From positions 248,001 to 312,000 of the forward strand of contig NZ_JACJTV010000003.1 in the NCBI RefSeq assembly GCF_014698845.1: a stretch of 64,000 bases of DNA, in the 5' to 3' direction. The notes beneath the pieces are model-generated. The model saw nothing but the letters and a program-made list of their open reading frames with translations. It was not told where the DNA came from and did no database searches. Positions 17,779 through 25,360 of the stretch are shown piece after piece. Both the position numbers and the translations under genes were made by a program. This stretch comes from Coleofasciculus sp. FACHB-1120. GTDB lineage: Bacteria > Cyanobacteriota > Cyanobacteriia > Cyanobacteriales > FACHB-T130. Position 1 is the stretch's first letter. Every line of letters starts with the position of its first letter.

Positions 17779-17814
17779 ATTCTTTTATATAACTGTCAAG
17801 ATATATAAAAGAAT
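17779..17814. promoter_or_regulatory. Perfect 13-bp inverted repeat, operator candidate
   Basis: ATTCTTTTATATA (17779-17791) and its exact complement (17802-17814) flank a ten-base spacer. It lies between the divergent FAAL and phosphopantetheinyl transferase genes and is AT-rich. The symmetric form suits a dimeric repressor or activator; no bound protein can be named. Confidence 0.55.
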
Positions 17815-18104
17815 GTTCTAAATGTATATTTATTTACACAGAGCGGAACAAATATACTGAAAAAGCCAAAGGGGAAGGGATAGGTGACTTCTCAATAAAT
17901 CTACCAACACAAAGCAAGTGAAGCGAACTATATGAGTCGAACCCGTGAAAAGGCTTAAGAGTTTTTGTCAGTTTCGTATAGATTCAATGATAATGGCACA
18001 CTGAGGCAGGAGCTTTCCTTCAGTAATTCTCCGGACTCAAAATGGTCCAGGATTGGAGTTGGACAACCTCACCTCTTGCTCTTAGCGGTTGAAACAGCAC
18101 AGCG

Positions 18105-18215
18105 ACAGCAAGCACAAAAACGAAACCGGCTGCGAGCAGCTTACAGAACCCTTGACTTTCGGTTAATCTGCGGTTTTGTGACTGGGAATGCGATCGCCCT
18201 AAAATTCTCTTTGAG
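18105..18215. repeat. Dispersed repeat, copy A
   Basis: About 110 nt that align, with small gaps, to 56639-56757. Shared blocks include AGCAAGCA, ACCCTTGA and TTTCGG, and GATCGCC. In one minus-strand frame both copies encode a similar hydrophobic peptide: here ESQGFCKLLAAGFVFVLAV. It is probably a remnant of a mobile or repeated element. Confidence 0.6.
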
Positions 18216-18271
18216 GGATTGGTTCCCTATGGGAGATAACGACAGGCTCAGATTGATGATAGATCGGATTG

Positions 18272-19030
18272 ATGAGTGATATTGATTGTGTGTGGCGTCC
18301 TCCACCAACCGACTTAGTGCTATCGAGCAATGATGTCCATGTCTGGCGTGCTTCCCTCGACCAATCGGCATTTCACGTTCAGCATCTGCAACAAATCCTT
18401 TCTGAAGATGAGCAAATAAGAGCTGAGCGTTTCCACTTCGAGCGGGACAGGAAGCGTTTCATCATTGGGCGGGGTCTGCTCAGGACAATTCTGGGTTGCT
18501 ACTTAGAAATCAATCCAGTCGAGGTGCAATTTTGCTATGGCTCCCGTGGCAAACCAGCATTGGCTGGAACGCACGCAGAAAGTAACCTTCGGTTTAATTT
18601 ATCTCACTCTCAGGATATCTGCCTGTATGCAATAACACGCGATCGCCAGATCGGTGTCGATGTTGAATACATTCGTTCTGTTACTGAAGTTGAAGCGATC
18701 GCTAAACGGTTCTTTTCGGCGCGAGAAAATGCCGTTTTGCGTGCTTTGCCTGCAAATCAGAAGCAGCAGGCATTTTTAAACGCTTGGACTCGCAAAGAAG
18801 CTTATCTAAAAGCAATTGGAGAAGGGCTAGCTCGACCTCTAGATCAAATTGAAGTAACGCTGGCTCCAGAGGAACCAGCGATGCTGCTGAGCATTGAAGG
18901 CGATCGCTTTCAATGCGATCGCTGGTCACTCCAAGAACTGACACCGGAACTCGACTACATAGCCGCTCTGGCTGTGGAAGGAAGTGGCACTTGCACCCGC
19001 TGCTGGCAATGGGTGGATAAAAACGGCTAA
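18272..19030 (+). CDS. 4'-phosphopantetheinyl transferase, Sfp/HetI type
   Basis: 252 residues from the ATG at 18272. The family motifs are complete: IGVDVEYI (Mg-binding Asp and Glu) and WTRKEAYLKAIGEGL, plus RFIIGRGLLRTILG and FNLSHSQD upstream. Sfp-type enzymes transfer phosphopantetheine from CoA to a Ser of carrier proteins. It is divergent from the FAAL cluster and the obvious candidate to activate the carrier at 13016-13468, but such enzymes often serve all carriers in a cyanobacterium. HIP1-like octamers are frequent in the coding sequence. The next gene (cysK) is convergent. Confidence 0.93.
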   Translation: MSDIDCVWRPPPTDLVLSSNDVHVWRASLDQSAFHVQHLQQILSEDEQIRAERFHFERDRKRFIIGRGLLRTILGCYLEINPVEVQFCYGSRGKPALAGTHAESNLRFNLSHSQDICLYAITRDRQIGVDVEYIRSVTEVEAIAKRFFSARENAVLRALPANQKQQAFLNAWTRKEAYLKAIGEGLARPLDQIEVTLAPEEPAMLLSIEGDRFQCDRWSLQELTPELDYIAALAVEGSGTCTRCWQWVDKNG

Positions 19031-19085
19031 ATACTGAGGGTAGGTAGTCGGTGAAAATTCTCACCGCCTCCCCCTGCTTCGCTTT

Positions 19086-20060
19086 CTAATCTGGTGAAAG
19101 TCCCTTTGATGCTAACCATTCTTGATTAAACAGCCGCGACTGATAACGAGCGCCGCTATCGCAGAGGATAGTCACAATCGTATGACCTGGCCCCATCTGC
19201 TTGGCGAGTTCTACGGCTGCTCCTACATTGATTCCTGTGGAGCCACCCATAAACAGTCCTTCCTCTCTCAGCAGCCTGTAGACAACCCGTACAGCTTCGG
19301 TGTCATCAATTTGGATAGCATCGTCTATGGGTACGCCTTCCATGTTGGCGGTGACGCGGCTATTGCCAATCCCTTCTGTGATTGAGTTGCCCTCACTCTT
19401 CGTTTCACCTGTCTTGATATAACTGTAGAGGGCGCTGCCCATCGGGTCTGCTAAGACGGTTTTAACCGCAGGATTTTTTTCTTTCAGGTACATCGCTACA
19501 CCCGCTAAAGTGCCGCCAGTCCCCGTGGCTGTAACCCAAGCATCAACCTTCCCATCCGTTTGTTCCCAGATTTCTTTTCCGGTAGTTTCGTAGTGAGCTT
19601 GTCGATTCGCTAAATTATCAAATTGATTCGCCCAAATTGCGTTTTCCATCTCAGACGCAATTTTGCCGGAGAGCCTCACATAATTGTTGGGGTTGCTGTA
19701 AGGTACGGCTGGAACCGGACGGACTTCTGCGCCAAGTGTCCTCAAAGCATCCATCTTTTCCTGAGACTGGGTATCGGGGATGATAATCAGGCATTTGTAG
19801 CCCTTAGCGTTGCAAATATGAGCTAAACCGATGCCAGTGTTACCAGCGGTTCCCTCAACGACTGTACCGCCAGGTTTGAGCAAACCTTTTTTTTCGGCGT
19901 CTTCAATCATATAAAGTGCTGCTCGGTCTTTCACAGAACCGCCTGGATTGAGAAATTCTGCTTTTCCCAGAATTTCGCAACCTGTTTCATCGCTGAAGTT
20001 GTTTAAGCGGATGAGCGGCGTGTTGCCAACTGTCTCTACAAAACCCTTTTTGATATCCAT
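19086..20060 (-). CDS. cysK: Cysteine synthase A (O-acetylserine sulfhydrylase)
   Basis: 324 residues from the ATG at 20060, beginning [20 protein letters not shown] as in other CysK proteins; the longer frame upstream has no family similarity. It makes cysteine from O-acetylserine and sulfide. [13 protein letters not shown] contains the pyridoxal-phosphate lysine K44, [12 protein letters not shown] is the substrate-binding loop, and [11 protein letters not shown] binds the cofactor phosphate. The length is normal. It lies between the convergent phosphopantetheinyl transferase gene and a Uma2 gene on the same strand and appears to be a stand-alone unit. Confidence 0.95.
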   Translation of the reverse strand: MDIKKGFVETVGNTPLIRLNNFSDETGCEILGKAEFLNPGGSVKDRAALYMIEDAEKKGLLKPGGTVVEGTAGNTGIGLAHICNAKGYKCLIIIPDTQSQEKMDALRTLGAEVRPVPAVPYSNPNNYVRLSGKIASEMENAIWANQFDNLANRQAHYETTGKEIWEQTDGKVDAWVTATGTGGTLAGVAMYLKEKNPAVKTVLADPMGSALYSYIKTGETKSEGNSITEGIGNSRVTANMEGVPIDDAIQIDDTEAVRVVYRLLREEGLFMGGSTGINVGAAVELAKQMGPGHTIVTILCDSGARYQSRLFNQEWLASKGLSPD

Positions 20061-20124
20061 TCTGAAATTACCTAAGTTCTTCCCTATAAAAATTTTGGCG
20101 TATCCCGGTAGTCCGACTCGACTT

Positions 20125-20709
20125 TTACCAAACTTTAGCCATGTTGAGGAAAAATCCAGGTAAAACGCGATCACCACTCACTCTGTCGGGATTATCTAGA
20201 CATTGCACTTCTCGATCGGGACGATAGATATAAACTTGGCGGTTTTTCCGGTCAATCAGCCAACCTAGCTGGAATCCTGCCTCGCTCATGTATTCGAGCA
20301 TTTTTTCTTGCAAAGGCTTTAAGTTGTCCGAAGCTGACCTCAGTTCAATCACAAAATCCGGGCAAATGGGGGCAAATTTTTGCTGTTGTTCTGGGGATAA
20401 AGCATTCCATCGTTCCAGTTTTATCCATGAAGCATCAGGCGACCTTTCTGCACCCGTTGATAAAGTAAATCCTGTGCTGGAAGAAAAAGTTATCCCGGTA
20501 CCGTCTTGTTCTGACCATAACCATAGCTGCCCGAATATGTTACCTTCCCGGTTTCCTGTCTCTGAACCAGTCGGGGGCATAATTGATATTTCTCCAGTTT
20601 TATTCCGTTCAATGCGTAAGTCATGGTTAATCTGACAGAACTCAAAAAACTGCTCGTCTGTCATTGGCATTGATGGCGGAATTCTCAAAACTAGAGGAGA
20701 AGAAAACAT
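20125..20709 (-). CDS. Uma2 family (DUF820) endonuclease-like protein
   Basis: 194 residues from the ATG at 20709, which has a good GAGGAAG site; a TTG at 20742 is less likely. It has the Uma2 layout: [11 protein letters not shown], then [27 protein letters not shown] and [12 protein letters not shown], ending in [11 protein letters not shown]. The PD...E-x-R arrangement is a variant of the PD-(D/E)xK nuclease motif common in this family. These proteins are very numerous in cyanobacteria and their role is mostly unknown. No toxin-antitoxin partner is seen next to it. Confidence 0.88.
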   Translation of the reverse strand: MFSSPLVLRIPPSMPMTDEQFFEFCQINHDLRIERNKTGEISIMPPTGSETGNREGNIFGQLWLWSEQDGTGITFSSSTGFTLSTGAERSPDASWIKLERWNALSPEQQQKFAPICPDFVIELRSASDNLKPLQEKMLEYMSEAGFQLGWLIDRKNRQVYIYRPDREVQCLDNPDRVSGDRVLPGFFLNMAKVW

Positions 20710-20893
20710 TCTGGACTTCCTCGATTTAGCTAGAGTGGGCAAAGCCTACTCCAAAATTTTACTGTTGGCTCACTCAAACCAATGAAAATAGCCCGACGGA
20801 CGATTAGCTATTAGATCCATCAGGCTATTGTTAATTATCTAGTCAGCAATCTAGTAAGCGATCGCCCACTTACCCCCACTGATCCACCCAAAA

Positions 20894-21532
20894 CTATTTG
20901 TCCGGTTGGGGAGTCATCCGCAGGTAAGGCTTGATTTCCGTGTAGCCTTTAGGGAATTTCTCTTTTAACACTTCCGGATCTTTCAGGGAAGGAACGATTA
21001 CACAATCGTCTCCCTCTTTCCAGTTAACTGGAGTGGCCACGCTGTAGTGATCCGTTAGTTGCAGCGAATCGATTACCCGCAGCAATTCATCGAAGTTACG
21101 TCCGGTGCTGGGGGGGTAGGTGAAGGTGAGACGCAGTTTCTTCTGCGGATCGATGACGAAGACCGATCTTACCGTTACGGTGTTGGCGGCGTTGGGGTGG
21201 ATCATGTCGTAAAGGTCAGAGACTTTCTTATCCGGATCTGCCAGAATTGGGTAGTTAAGACCAACACTCTGAGTTTCTTCGATATCCCCTACCCAGCCTT
21301 TGTGGGAGTCAACATCATCGACGCTGAGAGCGATCGCCTTCACGTTGCGCTTGTCAAATTCTGGCTTGAGGCGGGCGACTTCGCCAAGTTCTGTGGTGCA
21401 AACGGGCGTGAAGTCGGCGGGGTGAGAAAATAGCACTACCCAGCTATCGCCAGCCCACTCATAAAAGTTGATGGTGCCGTCTGTCGAATCTTGAGTGAAG
21501 TCAGGTACTTGGTCGCCTAATCTAAGAACCAT
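20894..21532 (-). CDS. 1-Cys peroxiredoxin (Prx6 type)
   Basis: 212 residues from the ATG at 21532. It reduces peroxides with the peroxidatic Cys C45 in HPADFTPVCTTELG. LRLTFTYPPSTGRNFDELLRVIDSLQL and the C-terminal VNWKEGDDCVIVPSL are typical of the 1-Cys (Prx6) branch, which lacks the resolving cysteine of 2-Cys enzymes. The length is normal. It lies upstream of, and divergent from, psbU, separated by about 240 nt, so both may respond to photosynthetic redox conditions; the second point is inference. Confidence 0.93.
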   Translation of the reverse strand: MVLRLGDQVPDFTQDSTDGTINFYEWAGDSWVVLFSHPADFTPVCTTELGEVARLKPEFDKRNVKAIALSVDDVDSHKGWVGDIEETQSVGLNYPILADPDKKVSDLYDMIHPNAANTVTVRSVFVIDPQKKLRLTFTYPPSTGRNFDELLRVIDSLQLTDHYSVATPVNWKEGDDCVIVPSLKDPEVLKEKFPKGYTEIKPYLRMTPQPDK

Positions 21533-21774
21533 ATCGAATTTCCTGTGAACTACCTTGAGGAACGATCTTCTATCTTGCCACAAAACCCCAGTTTCCCGGT
21601 CGGAGTTTAGCTCTTTATTAAGATTTGGGCAAAATACCTAATTCCCAATTGTTCCAGAGTCGAAGTGGAGTGGGTGCCGAGAGGTAATAAGATGAGAGGA
21701 TAGAAAACAAAAATTAAACTAATAGTTGAGGACATGGTACCCTCAATCATGCTGTGTCAGGAGGATTTAAGTTT

Positions 21775-22209
21775 ATGAAACGATTGGTTCGTCTGCTGAC
21801 AGTTTTGGCTATGTTAGTGAGCTGCTTCGGATGGATGGGACTGCCTAAAAGCGCTATTGCAGCCGATTTGATGGGTGTAGCACTGCACTCTTCATCAGTG
21901 TTGGCAGCAGTCGAGGCACCCCTCCGGAACCGGGCGGACGATAAGCTAGCCACTGAGTTTGGGAAAAAGATTGACTTGAACAATACCAACGTGAGAGCGT
22001 TTCGGCAATATCCAGGGCTGTACCCCACTCTGGCTAGCAAAGTTGTCGATCATGCACCTTACAAGAAGGTAGAAGATGTCCTGCAAATTCCAGGGCTGAG
22101 TGAGAGCCAAAAAGAACGGCTCCAAGCTAATCTGGATAATTTCACAGTGACGGAAATAGAATCAAGCTTCGTGGAAGGTGGCGATCGCTATAACAACGGC
22201 TACTACTAA
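21775..22209 (+). CDS. psbU: Photosystem II extrinsic protein PsbU (12 kDa)
   Basis: 144 residues from the ATG at 21775, with AGGAGG at 21759-21764 as a clear ribosome binding site. Residues 1-29 are a signal peptide ending near SAIA-A, for export to the thylakoid lumen. The mature part contains [34 protein letters not shown] and [12 protein letters not shown], the helix-hairpin-helix features of PsbU. It stabilises the oxygen-evolving complex with PsbO and PsbV. A stem-loop followed by a T-rich run lies at 22393-22413. This is the clearest cyanobacterial marker in the window. Confidence 0.96.
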   Translation: MKRLVRLLTVLAMLVSCFGWMGLPKSAIAADLMGVALHSSSVLAAVEAPLRNRADDKLATEFGKKIDLNNTNVRAFRQYPGLYPTLASKVVDHAPYKKVEDVLQIPGLSESQKERLQANLDNFTVTEIESSFVEGGDRYNNGYY

Positions 22210-22392
22210 AGTGCTGATAAGGTGCTAAGTGCTATAGCCCTGTAAGCATAAACTTAGCGATTTGCTAATCGTGCTGAGTCGTGACTATCCAGGAAAAGAT
22301 TCCGTAAGTCGGGTGAGCTAAATAAACTCATCTCAAACTCGGAATCTAGGTCACAAAAAGAACATTCGCCCCTCACGACTCGATTTTCATCA

Positions 22393-22413
22393 CCCACTCC
22401 TCAATGGAGTGGG
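22393..22413 (+). terminator. Stem-loop terminator candidate downstream of psbU
   Basis: CCCACTCC (22393-22400) pairs perfectly with GGAGTGGG (22406-22413) over a five-base loop and is followed by TTATTTATT. It lies about 180 nt after the psbU stop and 38 nt before nadB. Confidence 0.6.
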
Positions 22414-22450
22414 TTATTTATTATGAGTAAAAGTATTAAGGAACGTATCG

Positions 22451-24223
22451 TTGAACTCTATAAGCTCAGAATCTTTATCTCAGCAGGAAATACCCATCCA
22501 GTTTGATGTCTTGGTAGTAGGCGCTGGTGCAGCAGGACTTTATGCGGCGCTTTGTCTGCCAGACTCATATCAAGTTGGTTTAATTACAAAGGATTCTCTG
22601 CCCCTTTCTGCCAGCGACTGGGCACAAGGCGGCATCGCAGCAGCCATTGACCCGGCAGACTCATCTTCGCTGCACGTTGAGGACACAATGCGGGCAGGCG
22701 CGGGTTTGTGTGACCAAAAAGCCGTACAGTTTCTTGTAGAGGAGGCAGCCTCGTGCATTGATTCGCTAGTGGATATGGGCGTCGCCTTTGACCGCAAAGG
22801 AACGCATCTCGCTTTGACCTTAGAGGCGGCTCATTCTCGTCCCCGCGTGCTTCATGCTGCCGATACAACGGGTCGAGCAATGGTGAGTACTTTAACTGAA
22901 CAAGTGCTGCGCCGCCAGAATATCCAAGTGATCTCCAAAGCATTTGCGCTAAGTCTGTGGCTGAATCCTGAAACTGGTGAGTGTCAGGGAATTTGCCTGG
23001 TTTACCAAAATCATATTAGCTGGGTAAGAGCGGGTGCGGTGGTGCTGGCGACAGGCGGCGGAGGTCAAGTATTTGCTCAAACGACAAATCCATCGGTAAG
23101 TACGGGAGATGGGGTAGCGATCGCGTGGCGTGCTGGGGCTATCCTGCGAGACTTAGAATTTGTCCAATTTCACCCTACAGCCCTCACCAAGCCGGGTGCG
23201 CCTCGTTTTTTGATTAGCGAAGCAGTCCGGGGGGAAGGCGCTCATCTGGTCGATTCTCAAGGGCGACGATTTGCCTTTGATTACCATCCAGCCGGTGAAC
23301 TTGCACCGAGAGATGTCGTCAGTCGAGCGATTTTCAGTCACTTACAGAAAATCGCCGCCGATCCTGCCACAGGTCATGTTTTCTTGGATTTCCGCCCGAT
23401 TCCAGAAGAAAAGATTCGCCACCGTTTCCCTAATATTATCCAGGTGTGTCAGCGGTGGGGAATTGATCTGTTTCACGAACCCGTTCCAGTTGCGCCAGCG
23501 GCTCATTACTGGATGGGAGGCGTCGCCAGCGATCTGATGAATCGCACCTCGATTCCCGGTTTATATGCAATTGGGGAAACAGCCAGTACTGGCGTTCACG
23601 GTGCCAATCGTCTTGCCAGTAATTCGCTGCTGGAATGTTTGGTGTTTGGTGCCCAGCTAGCTCATTTAGAAAACAGCCAAAAAGAAGAAGGAAAGACTCG
23701 AAAGTATAAAGCAGGAAAGCTGAAGGATGAAAAAACAAAGGAAAAATCGGACACTGAGAGAATGGGAGATATTTCCCCTTTAACTCGCTCTCAGCCCTCA
23801 TCCTTCATCTGTCATCCTAGTGAAGGAGACAAAATTGAAGCTTTACGGCAAGAGTTACCGCGCTTAGTATGGCAAAGTGCTGGAATTTGTCGATCGCAAG
23901 AGGTTTTAGAGAATGCGATCGCTCAAATCGAAGTCTGGCAAAAAGAATTTGCTGCTTTATCTCTGAGTCAGTATCTGATGAATTTAATTCCTGGTCAGAG
24001 TGCTAGTCTCGATTTACCCGATGCCGACCAGCAACTGCGAACTTGGGGAGAAACTCACAACTTACTAGATGTAGCGTATCTAATTCTCAAAAGTGCTGCT
24101 TTTCGCACAGAAAGCCGAGGGGGACACTACCGAACTGACTTCCCTCAAACCTCGCAACACTGGCAAGTTCACACCTTAGTTCAACACCAGCATTGGTGGA
24201 AATCTCCACCACTACAAAACTAG
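22451..24223 (+). CDS. nadB: L-aspartate oxidase with a low-complexity insertion
   Basis: 590 residues, longer than the usual 530-550. It oxidises L-aspartate to iminoaspartate for NAD synthesis. The FAD site VVGAGAAGLYAAL is near residue 20; SDWAQGGIAAA, HSRPRVLHAADTTGRAM, EFVQFHPTAL and GIYAIGE-like GLYAIGETASTGVHGANRLAS follow in order. Residues about 408-460 (nt 23671-23834) are a Lys/Glu-rich insert ending in QPSSFICHPSEGDK, placed between the flavin domain and the C-terminal helical domain, which resembles repeat DNA read in frame. The start is TTG at 22451; no in-frame ATG precedes the FAD motif. Confidence 0.93.
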   Translation: MNSISSESLSQQEIPIQFDVLVVGAGAAGLYAALCLPDSYQVGLITKDSLPLSASDWAQGGIAAAIDPADSSSLHVEDTMRAGAGLCDQKAVQFLVEEAASCIDSLVDMGVAFDRKGTHLALTLEAAHSRPRVLHAADTTGRAMVSTLTEQVLRRQNIQVISKAFALSLWLNPETGECQGICLVYQNHISWVRAGAVVLATGGGGQVFAQTTNPSVSTGDGVAIAWRAGAILRDLEFVQFHPTALTKPGAPRFLISEAVRGEGAHLVDSQGRRFAFDYHPAGELAPRDVVSRAIFSHLQKIAADPATGHVFLDFRPIPEEKIRHRFPNIIQVCQRWGIDLFHEPVPVAPAAHYWMGGVASDLMNRTSIPGLYAIGETASTGVHGANRLASNSLLECLVFGAQLAHLENSQKEEGKTRKYKAGKLKDEKTKEKSDTERMGDISPLTRSQPSSFICHPSEGDKIEALRQELPRLVWQSAGICRSQEVLENAIAQIEVWQKEFAALSLSQYLMNLIPGQSASLDLPDADQQLRTWGETHNLLDVAYLILKSAAFRTESRGGHYRTDFPQTSQHWQVHTLVQHQHWWKSPPLQN

Positions 24224-24270
24224 GCAGTTCCCAGAAAGAACAAACTTCTTTCTCCTGACTTTTACCTAAT

Positions 24271-24510
24271 TCAGCGCGTTCCTGCACCTGCTCCATCATT
24301 AGGAGGGGGACCGTTATCTTTCGGTTCAAATGCTTTCGTTGCCCTACCAGACTTTAGTGAATTTTGGGTCTTCTCAGCACTCCAAAAGCTATCTGACGGG
24401 CTGTTGTTGGCAAGATTGGGGTTGATTTTGGCAGACACCACCTGGGGGCTGAACAGTTGCAACCCAATCAGTAAAGTTGCTATTCCTGCGAGTCGAAAGT
24501 AATTACTCAT
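24271..24510 (-). CDS. Small secreted protein ending in GAGAGTR
   Basis: 79 residues from the ATG at 24510. Residues 1-28 are a signal peptide (YFRLAGIATLLIGLQLF then VVSA). The mature peptide is about 50 residues, Asn/Ser/Pro-rich, and ends in FEPKDNGPPPNDGAGAGTR. Pro-x-x-Gly-x-Pro followed by a Gly-rich Thr-Arg end is seen in cyanobacterial secreted proteins such as the N-terminal part of DUF928 proteins. An upstream ATG at 24609 is in frame and would include a tandem 15-bp repeat; it is less likely because it hides the signal peptide. Function unknown. Confidence 0.6.
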   Translation of the reverse strand: MSNYFRLAGIATLLIGLQLFSPQVVSAKINPNLANNSPSDSFWSAEKTQNSLKSGRATKAFEPKDNGPPPNDGAGAGTR

Positions 24511-25360
24511 AACACCCGTTACAGTTCCTAGACTTTTGGGAGTGCCACTTTTGGGAGTGCCAGTATTATCAGTATATCCACTGAAAACCTCGGTAGCCAG
24601 TACCTTCATTAAATCTTTTTCTTTGCATTTTCTTAATGAAATCTTGAGCTTTCACAAAGATTTTGTAAAGTTTTAATTTGCAGAAGGTAAGGGAAGCAAG
24701 GGTTTGGCAGTTGTTTCAGCAATTTTCTGAAAATAGCAGGCGCTTCTGTGTAGTGGTCCACTAAACGTTTATTTTTAGGTTTAGTGTTCAGTATTTTCAA
24801 CGATAGGCCTAGCAATAAATCCGGAAGATTCTCATAAACTTAATATTTCGTATCTTGGTCATCTCGACAACGAAATCTTTGGCTCAAAAATCATTGAGCC
24901 TCTTGCTTTGGTATTAATTGCTAAAAATTTAAAGTTCGCTGTCAAGACATAATAGTCCTAAGATATCTGGCTTTATATAGCACTTTCGCAGAGAGCCCCT
25001 TTACATCCCCGCGAAGAGAGCGCATCCGCGTTGCTATGCGATCACTAACGCTAGAAAAAAGTGGGGCTTTTCCGTATGCTCTTCTTAAGGGGTTAGGAGC
25101 ATCTAGGTTTCAAGCTTTCAGTGCGTAAGTCCTGTTAGAAAAAAATCACTTATCGTAGCCTTGCCAATCTCCATGAATAATTTAATCTTATTTATCGTAT
25201 AATTAATGATCATTAATGTATTATTGAATTTTCTTTTTAAAGGGTTTTAAGCATCCTTATTGATTCATCTTCGGTTAATAGGAATTAAGTTAAGGACTAA
25301 GGAATCATTACACTTTTTATTAACAACAGCAATTAAAGTATAGCTCAGCAAAAAACAGTA
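24511..25360. other. 850-nt gene-free region
   Basis: AT-rich intergenic DNA upstream of the small secreted protein gene and downstream of the diguanylate cyclase gene. It contains a tandem 15-bp repeat (24533-24562), a repeat-like GC-rich patch near 25010-25050, and the perfect 16-bp palindrome ATTAATGATCATTAAT at 25202-25217. No gene is supported. Confidence 0.6.
24533..24562. repeat. Tandem 15-bp repeat, two copies
   Basis: CTTTTGGGAGTGCCA is present twice, end to end. The unit is a multiple of three, and on the minus strand it reads SGTPK twice in frame with the small secreted protein, in its leader or an N-terminal extension. Confidence 0.85.

Larger units (their letters stand above)
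17151..18271. other. 1.1 kb gene-free region between divergent FAAL and phosphopantetheinyl transferase genes
   Basis: No convincing coding sequence is seen. The region is AT-rich and contains two strong inverted repeats (17606-17680 and 17779-17814) and one copy of a dispersed repeat (18105-18215). It must hold the promoters of both divergent genes. An open frame at 17965-18279 has a TTG start and no recognisable features. Confidence 0.7.

Noticed and set aside
17965-18279. 104-codon open frame upstream of the phosphopantetheinyl transferase gene
   Set aside because: TTG start without a ribosome binding site, no recognisable domain, and it overlaps the dispersed repeat and the true gene start.
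18272-19030. Naming the phosphopantetheinyl transferase hetI
   Set aside because: The hgl neighbours that define hetI are absent, and general Sfp-type enzymes cannot be told apart by motif.
22423-22506. 27-codon open frame starting ATG AGT before nadB
   Set aside because: It overlaps the nadB start in another frame, and the peptide has no features; NadB homology begins in the TTG-started frame.
24271-24510. PatS- or PatX-type heterocyst inhibitor
   Set aside because: The RGSGR/RGTGR-type pentapeptide is absent; only a general Gly-rich Thr-Arg end is shared.
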